DNA from: Bremerella sp. JC817
GTDB lineage: Bacteria > Planctomycetota > Planctomycetia > Pirellulales > Pirellulaceae
Length of the DNA: 64,000 nt
Direction: 5' to 3'
Assembly (NCBI RefSeq): GCF_040718835.1
Contig: NZ_JBFEFG010000281.1
Location: forward strand, 62,001 to 126,000
Shown: in pieces, positions 49,087 through 56,676 of the stretch
Position numbering within the stretch: position 1 is the first letter of the stretch
Layout: every line of letters begins with the position of its first letter
Made by a program: the position numbers and the translations under genes
The notes under the pieces: generated by a model
Database searches by the model: none
What the model saw: the letters and a program-made list of their open reading frames with translations, nothing else
Told to the model about the DNA's origin: nothing

Positions 49087-51543
49087 TTATTTCGCCTCTG
49101 GGCGTTTCCATTGGTAAAGCTGCACATAGCCTCGATGGTCTGCCGGAACGATCTTCCCATCCTCGCTGCTGGCCAATCGCCACACTTCGGCATCGACTTT
49201 CGCGACCGCCAGACGTTTACCACTCTCGAGATCCCAGAACTCCAGCCAGCCATCACCTTCGAGCGCGACAAGCGTTTTCCCTTCGTCGCAAAGAGCCATG
49301 TCGCGCAGGTAAGTCGACCGGATCTCCATCGAGCGGATCACGTTCCCCGATTCGATATCGATGATCTGCAAGTCCTGTTTCAAATAGGCCTCGCTCACAT
49401 TCGCTGCCACCAGCGACTTGCCATCCGCTAGAAAGAACTGCGGTCCCACCAGGTGGGGCACTTCCACAGTTTGCTTGAGTTTACCGGAAGTGACTTCATA
49501 GATGCGAACCTTGCCTTCACTCACCGATGCACACGCCACGAGGGAGCTATCTGGGCTGAAGGTTATCTGATCGACGAACGCTCCCTCCTCGACGTCTTTG
49601 AAGGAGTGGACTTTCTCTCCCTCAGGCATCTTCCAGATTGAAGCCTCTTCCATTCCGCCAAGTGCGATGATCTTGCCATCCGGCGAATAGGCGACCATCG
49701 ATAAACCGGACGGGCCGAAGTTGCCCTGCACGCTAGGTCCATCGAGCTTCCCCTCCCGGAGTGCCTCGGGCAGTTTGACCAGCACCGCTTGCGGCTGACC
49801 AAAGGTAAACGCCATCTGCTTTCCATTGGGCGAAAACACAATCCGATCGATGGTCTCTGCCGGAAACGGTTCGTGAATGACATCGTTCTGCCGCCCGGTC
49901 GCTGCATCCCAGATAATCGCATCGGCGTTGCCGCCGCCGGTGGCCATCAACTTGCCATCGCTGGTAATGGCCGTCGTCACGATGCGATTGATCTGCCACT
50001 GCTGCGGCTGCGTCACTTCCTTGGCGTACAGATCCCAGACGGCAATCATGCCATCGCCACCACCGCTGACCAGCAGATGACTATCCGGCGAGAACGCCAG
50101 ACAAGCGATGCTGCCGGTATGCGTGATTTGCAGCGGAGCGAACTGCTCGGTTTCGACATTCCAGACCTGGGCCGATCCTTTATCGTTGCCGACCGCGATG
50201 TACTTGCCGTCAGGTGATACCGCCAGCGAGACCACCCGAAAGCCATCCACTTTAAAAGACTTAAGCACCTTGGAGGTGGCGATGTCGCGAATCTCGACTT
50301 CCGGATCGTGCCAGCCTGCGGCGATCGCAACTCGTTTGCCATCCGCAAATAAAGCGAACACTTCGACGCCACGTGGAAGTGGTCCAACTTCCTGAGCGAC
50401 TTCGCCACTTGCCACATCGATGAAAGGAAGCTTTTCGGAAGTCGCGTTGGTCGCGAGCCATTTGCCATCGGGCGAAAAGGCGACGACACGTGCGTTGTTC
50501 CCATCGATCTTGATCGACCGTTTCTCACCAGTCTCGACATCCCAAAGAAAGACGGGCTCTTCGTCATCTGCCCCTGCACGGTCTTTCCCGATCAAGACCG
50601 TTTTGCCATCGGGAGAAAACGCGACACTTTGCGGGCCACCTGTTTTCATGACAGGCAAACTCTTGAGCACTTCGCCGCTCGACGTATCCCACAGCACAAC
50701 CGATTTCCTGAAGTTGCCTGCCGATACCAGCCACTTGCCATCGGGCGAGAACGCGACGCCTGCCAGACTGCCGAGGTGCATCCGCTCCCCTTCCCACAAC
50801 AGCTTGCCAGTCGAGAGCTCGAACATTTTCACAAGACCATTGTTGGAATCAATCGCGGCCAGCGCTGTTCCATCCGGCGAGATCGCCACGCCTACCAGCC
50901 GATCGAGGCTTTCGTCGAAAGCGAACCGCTGCAGTAAGTTTCCGCCAACCTGATTCGGTGGCAAAAACATCGGCAGGAAAGCCTGCTGTCCCAGTGCTGG
51001 AGCCAGCATCGCGTTGATCTGCAGATCGTTCACCGAACGGGTATGGGCATAGATCGTTTGCCACAAGAGCTGCGGCTCTTCTTCGAGCGTCCCAGCCCCA
51101 AGCTTCATCGCTGCGACCAGCAGTTGGGCACTGCGTGACGAATCGGCCTCTAAAATCTGCTGACTGGCTGGGTGAATACCATCCTTCCGAACCTGCTCGA
51201 GCAGTGTTTCGTAGTTCCACCACCACTGCGCGGGATCCGCCGACGCGGCATCTTCTGCAGTTAAGGGGGGTAATAACTGGAGCGAAGGTTGGTCGTATTC
51301 CAACTGGATCTCGAAGTCGTCCTCTTCCTTCGGCTTTTCGACCGCTGGCGTGTCGATCGGCTTTTCAGCCTTCGGCGATGGAGCAACGTTTGCCGATTCT
51401 TCTGTTTTTGGTTGCTCTGGCGGCGGCTCAGGCACTGGCTCTTTCGTTTCGCAGCCCACCAGAAGAAGCATGTTGACCAGCAAGGCCCCCATTCCCCATG
51501 CTCGAACCGAAAGTGGCTGAGGAACGATCGCGAAAGAAGTCAT
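49087..51543 (-). CDS. WD40-repeat lipoprotein
   Basis: The protein has 818 residues. The N-terminus is a lipoprotein signal (LLLVGC, lipidated Cys at 31), followed by a Pro/Glu/Lys-rich linker (32-75). From about residue 205 to the end there are repeating beta-propeller strands, at least ten of them with the SPDGK-type turn (for example VAFSPDGKWLV, IAFSPDSHLLV). The number of repeats suggests two seven-bladed propellers. WD40 proteins act as scaffolds; in planctomycetes many such proteins are membrane-attached and of unknown function. The gene ends 6 bases from the shared terminator. Confidence 0.9.
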   Translation of the reverse strand: MTSFAIVPQPLSVRAWGMGALLVNMLLLVGCETKEPVPEPPPEQPKTEESANVAPSPKAEKPIDTPAVEKPKEEDDFEIQLEYDQPSLQLLPPLTAEDAASADPAQWWWNYETLLEQVRKDGIHPASQQILEADSSRSAQLLVAAMKLGAGTLEEEPQLLWQTIYAHTRSVNDLQINAMLAPALGQQAFLPMFLPPNQVGGNLLQRFAFDESLDRLVGVAISPDGTALAAIDSNNGLVKMFELSTGKLLWEGERMHLGSLAGVAFSPDGKWLVSAGNFRKSVVLWDTSSGEVLKSLPVMKTGGPQSVAFSPDGKTVLIGKDRAGADDEEPVFLWDVETGEKRSIKIDGNNARVVAFSPDGKWLATNATSEKLPFIDVASGEVAQEVGPLPRGVEVFALFADGKRVAIAAGWHDPEVEIRDIATSKVLKSFKVDGFRVVSLAVSPDGKYIAVGNDKGSAQVWNVETEQFAPLQITHTGSIACLAFSPDSHLLVSGGGDGMIAVWDLYAKEVTQPQQWQINRIVTTAITSDGKLMATGGGNADAIIWDAATGRQNDVIHEPFPAETIDRIVFSPNGKQMAFTFGQPQAVLVKLPEALREGKLDGPSVQGNFGPSGLSMVAYSPDGKIIALGGMEEASIWKMPEGEKVHSFKDVEEGAFVDQITFSPDSSLVACASVSEGKVRIYEVTSGKLKQTVEVPHLVGPQFFLADGKSLVAANVSEAYLKQDLQIIDIESGNVIRSMEIRSTYLRDMALCDEGKTLVALEGDGWLEFWDLESGKRLAVAKVDAEVWRLASSEDGKIVPADHRGYVQLYQWKRPEAK

Positions 51544-51668
51544 GATATTTGAGGGGGTTAACGGCAGGAAACGTCGTCGGAATCGCCTTCCAACACCACC
51601 CCCATCCTACCGCAGACCGGCCCCCAGTCAGAGCAATTTGTGCCGGTTAGAAAGTCAGACACTCGCAT

Positions 51669-52076
51669 TTATTCGGCGGCTTCGACTGGTGGCTTTCGGC
51701 GAGCCAGAGCGAACCAGATGGCCAAGGGCATCACGATGAAGTTTCCGATCTCGAACCAGATTGGATAAGGTGCCATCCACTGGTTGAAGCCGACCGCGAC
51801 CAACAGCAGCAAGGCTACCGGAATCGCGGCTCCCCAATTGCCGATCCAGTTCGCCACCTTCACCCCCAGAAAAGCGAGCAGTCCCCACATCGGGATCACG
51901 GTCGCCAGGACCCACGCTGGATAACGCTCAACATGCAGGCATACCTCTTCCATGCTGCCGTCGAAGTCTTCGGGAAAAGGATGCACGACGGCACTATAGC
52001 CTTCCACCGCGATCACCAGCACAAAGGCCACGACCATGCCTGCGATGAATCCGCCGATCGCTTTCAGGAACGCCAT
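51669..52076 (-). CDS. Small integral membrane protein
   Basis: The protein has 135 residues and about four membrane segments (AIGGFIAGMVVAFVLVIAV, WVLATVIPMWGLLAFLG, AIPVALLLLVAVGF, IGNFIVMPLAIWFALA). A short external loop (about 27-50) contains an acidic segment DFDGSMEEV. No family recognised. It lies between the WD40 lipoprotein and zinc-ribbon genes, all on the minus strand. Confidence 0.75.
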   Translation of the reverse strand: MAFLKAIGGFIAGMVVAFVLVIAVEGYSAVVHPFPEDFDGSMEEVCLHVERYPAWVLATVIPMWGLLAFLGVKVANWIGNWGAAIPVALLLLVAVGFNQWMAPYPIWFEIGNFIVMPLAIWFALARRKPPVEAAE

Positions 52077-52139
52077 CGATACTCTCTCAACTCGGAAGCA
52101 AATGAAATGGTTCTATGACCAACGCAGGGATATGGCGAA

Positions 52140-54218
52140 CTACTTAATGCGAATGAGTCGTTCGTTGGGCACGACTTCTTCGACTTCTCCCAAATTGAAA
52201 TCATTGGCGAACTGCTGGATGTCACCCTCGTAAGTCAGCATATAGATAAATTTGCCTGTCTTGCTGTCGGTCGAGCCAAAGGCAGCGCGGGGACGATATT
52301 GCTTGATGATGCCTCGACGCATGTTTGAATCGGTAGCAGACATTTCCAGGCGGATAACGTTCTGCGCCCCATGCTCTTGAATAAACTCCTCGAACGATCT
52401 TGGTCCCCGATGTCCACCAGGAGGGCCACCTCCCATGTTGGGCCTTCCTCCACCAGGTCCAAACCCAGGTCCGGCCGGTCCAGGTCGATTCATACCTGGC
52501 GGCTGGGAACCACCACCATTCATCGCAATTGGACGCCCATCGATGAAGTGTCTGCCTTGGAAGTGTGTCGCCAGTTCAGCTCGATCTGGCTCTCCTTCTC
52601 GCTTCAGCTCTTGACCAATGGCATCGGTGAACGGCATCGCAATCACTTGCACTCCCTCGACTTCCCGAGGATGCAAAGGCTCGCCACTCGTGAGCGCCGC
52701 AGGGATGGTTTCGCCACTGTTGAGTGGTCGCCAGATGACAAACGCCCTTCGCGTATCCATCCCGTACCACTGGTCGTTGAAGTTGCCGTCGAGCCAGTTC
52801 GTCAGTTCTGGCAGGAATAAGCGATCAATCACCATCACCACGAACGGGCTCGATCCCATCTGCTGCTGGTACTTGTTGTGCTGCTCCGCAAGACGCGTCA
52901 GTTCGTCGATCCCAAAGTTCAGATAGGAAGGACCGATTTCCTGAGCGTCTTCCATCAATGGCAAATTAGCACCGATGTAATTCCAGACCTCGCGATTGGC
53001 GTTCGATTGTTCTAGGGCAAGATCCGCTGCCTCTTTACTGTCCGCGGGAATGTCGGTGTCAAGATAGTCCAGCAACAAGTATTGGCACTTCGCTTGGGCA
53101 TTTTTGATCAGCGTGCCATTCTGTGACGTGGCAATATACGCATCCGTTCCCGTTCCCAGGAAAAAGGGAATCTCGCGGTATTCGGTGCCGATCGCATGAA
53201 TCTCACGTTGGAGGCGAGCGACCTGTTCCAAGTCGACCTTCGGAAAGGGCGAGTCTGGCAAACGCTTAGTTACCTCAATGAGCTCGTCGTATTTTTTCAG
53301 CGCCGTTCGATAGAGATTACGCGGCATGTTCGTCGGCTGCGACGCCTGAACTTGCTGCTTTTGGCTTCTTTCCAATAACGCGGCTTGTTCTTCGGGTGGC
53401 CGTTCGTTGGCGACGTTCATCGCATTGACCACTTGCCCGAGCGAGGTGTAATAGAGGGAAATGGCATTAGCGACTCCGGCATCCTGGCGATATTCCGCCA
53501 GCTTTTGCCCCGCCGCTTTGATCCGTTTTTCCTGCTCGCTGGCCATCTTCTTGACGTCCTGCTCCATCTGCGAATGGAGATGTTTGGGCAAAGCGGGAAG
53601 CCCTTCGGCCTCTCGCTTGAGGGCGTCGAGCTTCTTAGTCTCTTGCTGCACCGCGTAGACGAACTGCGGATAGTCGTCCTTGCTCTGGATCGATTCGAGC
53701 GCCTCGATAAATCGCAACGTGCTCTCGAACTGCTTCTCCATGATCGCCAAGTGGGCCCCGTAGGCGATCTCCTCGTTGTTGGCTTGCTTCTCCATCGCTT
53801 GCCACGCGGAACTGGCAAACGAGTAGGTCATCATCCCAATCACGATTAATGCGACGAGGCCCACGCCGCCGAAAATCAGCGGGAGAAATTGCTTTAGATC
53901 CGGGCCCTTGCCGCTCTTCTTTCGCGAAACGGACGCCAATGGCGCATGCGTGCTCGAAGGGGCCGAAGTGGAAGAAGGAAAGTCGCCAAACAGATCGTTG
54001 CCGCCTCCCAGCGGGTCGCCTCCGAATAAATCGTCCCCTGGCATTCCAGACGACGAATCAGGCTCAGGCGTTTTCGCCGGGGCTGGCTTGGCCTGCATTA
54101 CCTTGGCGACAAACTTTTGACCGCACTTCTGACACGAAACGTTCTTGCCGGAGACTTTGGCATCGGCAACGGCATATTTGGCGCTACAGTTGGGACATAC
54201 GATGAGAAGTTTCGACAT
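52140..54218 (-). CDS. MJ0042-type zinc-ribbon membrane protein
   Basis: The protein has 692 residues. A zinc ribbon opens it: C8-x2-C11 and C29-x2-C32 in VCPNCSAKY and SCQKCGQKF. A low-complexity Ser/Pro/Gly/Asp region follows to about 105, then one membrane helix (111-135). The large C-terminal part is predicted extracytoplasmic, with long helices to about 300 and a mixed domain after that. A second Gly/Pro-rich stretch lies near residues 590-625. Such ribbon-plus-membrane proteins recur in planctomycetes with no known role. It ends with NERLIRIK. Confidence 0.85.
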   Translation of the reverse strand: MSKLLIVCPNCSAKYAVADAKVSGKNVSCQKCGQKFVAKVMQAKPAPAKTPEPDSSSGMPGDDLFGGDPLGGGNDLFGDFPSSTSAPSSTHAPLASVSRKKSGKGPDLKQFLPLIFGGVGLVALIVIGMMTYSFASSAWQAMEKQANNEEIAYGAHLAIMEKQFESTLRFIEALESIQSKDDYPQFVYAVQQETKKLDALKREAEGLPALPKHLHSQMEQDVKKMASEQEKRIKAAGQKLAEYRQDAGVANAISLYYTSLGQVVNAMNVANERPPEEQAALLERSQKQQVQASQPTNMPRNLYRTALKKYDELIEVTKRLPDSPFPKVDLEQVARLQREIHAIGTEYREIPFFLGTGTDAYIATSQNGTLIKNAQAKCQYLLLDYLDTDIPADSKEAADLALEQSNANREVWNYIGANLPLMEDAQEIGPSYLNFGIDELTRLAEQHNKYQQQMGSSPFVVMVIDRLFLPELTNWLDGNFNDQWYGMDTRRAFVIWRPLNSGETIPAALTSGEPLHPREVEGVQVIAMPFTDAIGQELKREGEPDRAELATHFQGRHFIDGRPIAMNGGGSQPPGMNRPGPAGPGFGPGGGRPNMGGGPPGGHRGPRSFEEFIQEHGAQNVIRLEMSATDSNMRRGIIKQYRPRAAFGSTDSKTGKFIYMLTYEGDIQQFANDFNLGEVEEVVPNERLIRIK

Positions 54219-54317
54219 GGGGCTGGCTCTGAGGGGGTACCAAGTTCAGGCCGGATTATAGCCCCTCGCATTAGCCGTTTCCATAAGATCGATTGGCGGT
54301 CCACCAATCCAGTTCGC

Positions 54318-54665
54318 CTAAGAACCGACGGAATTCGAAGCCCACAGCTTGAGGGCGCGCAGATAGCGCCGCTTCGGCTTAAACCATTCACTCGCTAAGA
54401 GCTCTAACACTCTTTCGGCCACAGGCTGCCCAGGTTGAATGGGCGGATCGCTTTCGATCAGTTGGCCAACGACATGCAGCGCCAAACTTTGGTGACGCTG
54501 ACAGTCGCGGTTCATTAAGTCCAGTAGCAATTTGTCATCTGGCTGCGATCGCGCGATCCACTGGGCGACATCTTGGGGCCAACGCTTTCGCTGCTGAAAG
54601 TCGTAAAGCACCTCTTGCAGGCCTACCGGTTCCTGGCGGCCGCGATTCTGCTGGGAAGGTTCCAC
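54318..54665 (-). CDS. Small helical protein, function unknown
   Basis: The protein has 115 residues, charged and helical (VLYDFQQRKRWPQDVAQWIAR, later WFKPKRRYLRALKLWAS). No signal peptide, membrane segment or known domain. It starts 2 bases after the stop codon of the upstream cysteine-rich gene and is presumably translated from the same message. Its existence as a gene rests on that tight spacing and on codon character, not on recognition. Confidence 0.6.
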   Translation of the reverse strand: MEPSQQNRGRQEPVGLQEVLYDFQQRKRWPQDVAQWIARSQPDDKLLLDLMNRDCQRHQSLALHVVGQLIESDPPIQPGQPVAERVLELLASEWFKPKRRYLRALKLWASNSVGS

Positions 54666-54667
54666 GG

Positions 54668-55072
54668 CTAAACGTTATTGAGAAGGGCCTGGTAACCTTG
54701 GTATTCGCTCTTCCAATCGCCGTAGACCCCTGAGAGGCCACACGCGACGCATTTGCAGCCCAGGTAGAACCAGCGAACGTCGTCGCTGTCGTCGTAGAGC
54801 GAGACGCCTGCCATGACCTGGAAGTGAGTCCCATCGCAGGTGCAGATCATGTCGAAGATTTCTTCGACTTCGTCGACGTAACTGTCGCTATCGCCGATGC
54901 CATGCTCGGTATCGCACTTCTCGCAAACGCGACAAGCAATGCCTTCCTCTTCGTTCATCAGCACTTCGAAGACGTCGCCGCTACAAACATCGCACTTCGC
55001 CGTAGCGAACTGCGTCGCTTCGTACTCGTTCTCGATACTGTATTCGATGATTTGTGATTTGAGCGTTTCCAT
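54668..55072 (-). CDS. Small cysteine-rich probable zinc-binding protein
   Basis: The ATG at 55072 (METLKSQIIEYSIE) is preferred over one 17 codons upstream. The 134-residue acidic protein has paired cysteines in KCDVCSGD, CRVCEKC, ICTC and KCVACGL, consistent with one or two zinc sites. No family recognised, and no membrane segment. It is followed 2 bases later by the gene at 54665. Confidence 0.72.
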   Translation of the reverse strand: METLKSQIIEYSIENEYEATQFATAKCDVCSGDVFEVLMNEEEGIACRVCEKCDTEHGIGDSDSYVDEVEEIFDMICTCDGTHFQVMAGVSLYDDSDDVRWFYLGCKCVACGLSGVYGDWKSEYQGYQALLNNV

Positions 55073-55121
55073 GCGGGAAGCCTGACGTAAGTGTTGATGG
55101 GAAGAGGTCTGGGTGGAAAGC

Positions 55122-55157
55122 AAAAAGCCCCTCGCATCGTGGATGCCAAGGGGCTTT
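55122..55157 (-). terminator. Rho-independent terminator of the pyruvate dehydrogenase genes
   Basis: AAAGCCCCT (55124-55132) pairs with AGGGGCTTT (55149-55157) around a 16-base loop. On the minus strand it is followed by T residues. It lies 52 bases beyond the aceF stop codon. Confidence 0.85.
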
Positions 55158-55209
55158 CGATATTCGTTTTGACGTCACGGGCCGTTGCCCGCTGGAATGG
55201 TACCGCGAG

Positions 55210-56592
55210 TTACGGGGCCATCAGCAGCTTGCTTGGGTTTTCCAGCAAGCTCTTGACGTCGTTCAGGAATCGCTGGGCCGTCGCACCGTCGACCAGGCGA
55301 TGGTCGTACGACAGGCTCATTGGCATCATCAAGCGAGCGACGATCTGGTCTTTGACCACAACCGGCATCTTACGCGAGCGACCGACCAACAAGATGGCGA
55401 CTTCTGGAACATTGATGATTGGCGTGCTGTAAGTACCGCCGATCGCGCCAAGGTTGCTGATGGTGAACGTGCCACCTTGCAGCACCGACATCTCGAACGA
55501 GTTCCCACGAATGTCGCTGGCGGTTTGCTGCAGGTTGCGAGCAATGTCCGGAATCGACATGCGATCGGTGTTCTTCATGTTCGGCACGACCAGACCACGT
55601 TCCGAATCGACAGCGATGCCGACGTTAACATAGTCTTTGTAGATGACCTGTTCGTTTTCCATGTCGATCGTGGCGTTCAGCTCTGGATGCTCACGCAGAG
55701 CAACCGCGACTGCCTTGATCAGAAATGGCATGGTGGTCAGCTTGACGCCTGCTTCGGCGTAGTCGTCTTTGCTTTGCTGACGCAGCTCTTCCAATGCGGT
55801 GATGTCGGCATCGTCGAAGTTGGTCACGCGTGGTGCGGTCGTCCAGCTCTTGGTCATCTGAGCGGCGGTCACCTTGCGGATCTTCTTCATCTTTTCGATG
55901 CGAACCGGACCGTACTTGTCTTCATGAGCTTCGCCGGTCAGCGATGGCAGAGCACCGGTTGCGGCCGGAGCGGAACCACCCGACTTCGCACTGGAACCGC
56001 CACCTTGATTCAGGTCACGCACGGTACGCAGAACGTCTTCGCGTTCGATACGACCATTTGGGCCGGAACCTTGAACGTTACGCAGGTCGACGCCCACTTC
56101 ACGAGCGAACCGACGAACGGCAGGACCGGCCGGAACGCTTTCGTCGGCACTTGGAGCTTCGCTAACCGGAGCTGGCGGAGGCGTGACCGGACGCGGAGCA
56201 GCAACCGGGGCCGGAGCTGGCTTCGGTGCGGCAGGAGCAGCCGGGGCTGGCTTTTCTTCAGCGGCTTCGGGTTCCGCAGCAGCCGGAGCGGCTGGTTCCG
56301 GAGCTTTTTCTTCCGCGGCCGGGGCAGCCGGAGCAGGTGCCGAGCTTCCGCCGCCAGCGCCGTCGATCGTGACGATCGGAGCGTGAACCGCGACGGTGTC
56401 GCCGGTCTTCACGAAGACCTTGGTGACCTTGCCACCTTCGGTGCTAGGAACGTCGACCGTTGCCTTATCGGTTTCGATTTCGATCAGAGTCTGACCCTTT
56501 TCAACCGAGTCACCGACCGAAACGTGAACGGCCAGCACATCACCCGATTCAATTCCATCACCCAGGTCAGGAAGTTGTACGTCTATTGCCAT
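55210..56592 (-). CDS. aceF: Pyruvate dehydrogenase complex dihydrolipoyl acetyltransferase (E2)
   Basis: The protein has 460 residues. One lipoyl domain (1-78, lipoyl lysine K43 in TDKATVDVP) is followed by an Ala/Pro-rich linker (about 80-145), the E3-binding domain (about 150-190, AVRRFAREVGVDL) and the catalytic domain (about 225-460) with the active site SYDHRLVDG (H431, D435). It transfers acetyl groups from E1 to CoA. A single lipoyl domain is fewer than the three of E. coli. It follows aceE by 84 bases, with a hairpin in between. Confidence 0.95.
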   Translation of the reverse strand: MAIDVQLPDLGDGIESGDVLAVHVSVGDSVEKGQTLIEIETDKATVDVPSTEGGKVTKVFVKTGDTVAVHAPIVTIDGAGGGSSAPAPAAPAAEEKAPEPAAPAAAEPEAAEEKPAPAAPAAPKPAPAPVAAPRPVTPPPAPVSEAPSADESVPAGPAVRRFAREVGVDLRNVQGSGPNGRIEREDVLRTVRDLNQGGGSSAKSGGSAPAATGALPSLTGEAHEDKYGPVRIEKMKKIRKVTAAQMTKSWTTAPRVTNFDDADITALEELRQQSKDDYAEAGVKLTTMPFLIKAVAVALREHPELNATIDMENEQVIYKDYVNVGIAVDSERGLVVPNMKNTDRMSIPDIARNLQQTASDIRGNSFEMSVLQGGTFTISNLGAIGGTYSTPIINVPEVAILLVGRSRKMPVVVKDQIVARLMMPMSLSYDHRLVDGATAQRFLNDVKSLLENPSKLLMAP

Positions 56593-56643
56593 GGTGAATA
56601 ACCTTGCTTGGAATGCTTATCTTCAGTCGCTACGAAAAGCCAG

Positions 56644-56668
56644 CGTGGGCTCGGCAATCGAACCCACG
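56644..56668 (-). terminator. Hairpin between aceE and aceF
   Basis: CGTGGG-c-TCG pairs with CGA-a-CCCACG (56644-56653 with 56659-56668): nine pairs, one mismatch, 5-base loop. It lies 8 bases after the aceE stop. No T-run; it may set the aceE/aceF ratio rather than end transcription. Confidence 0.4.
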
Positions 56669-56676
56669 GTTCGCCG

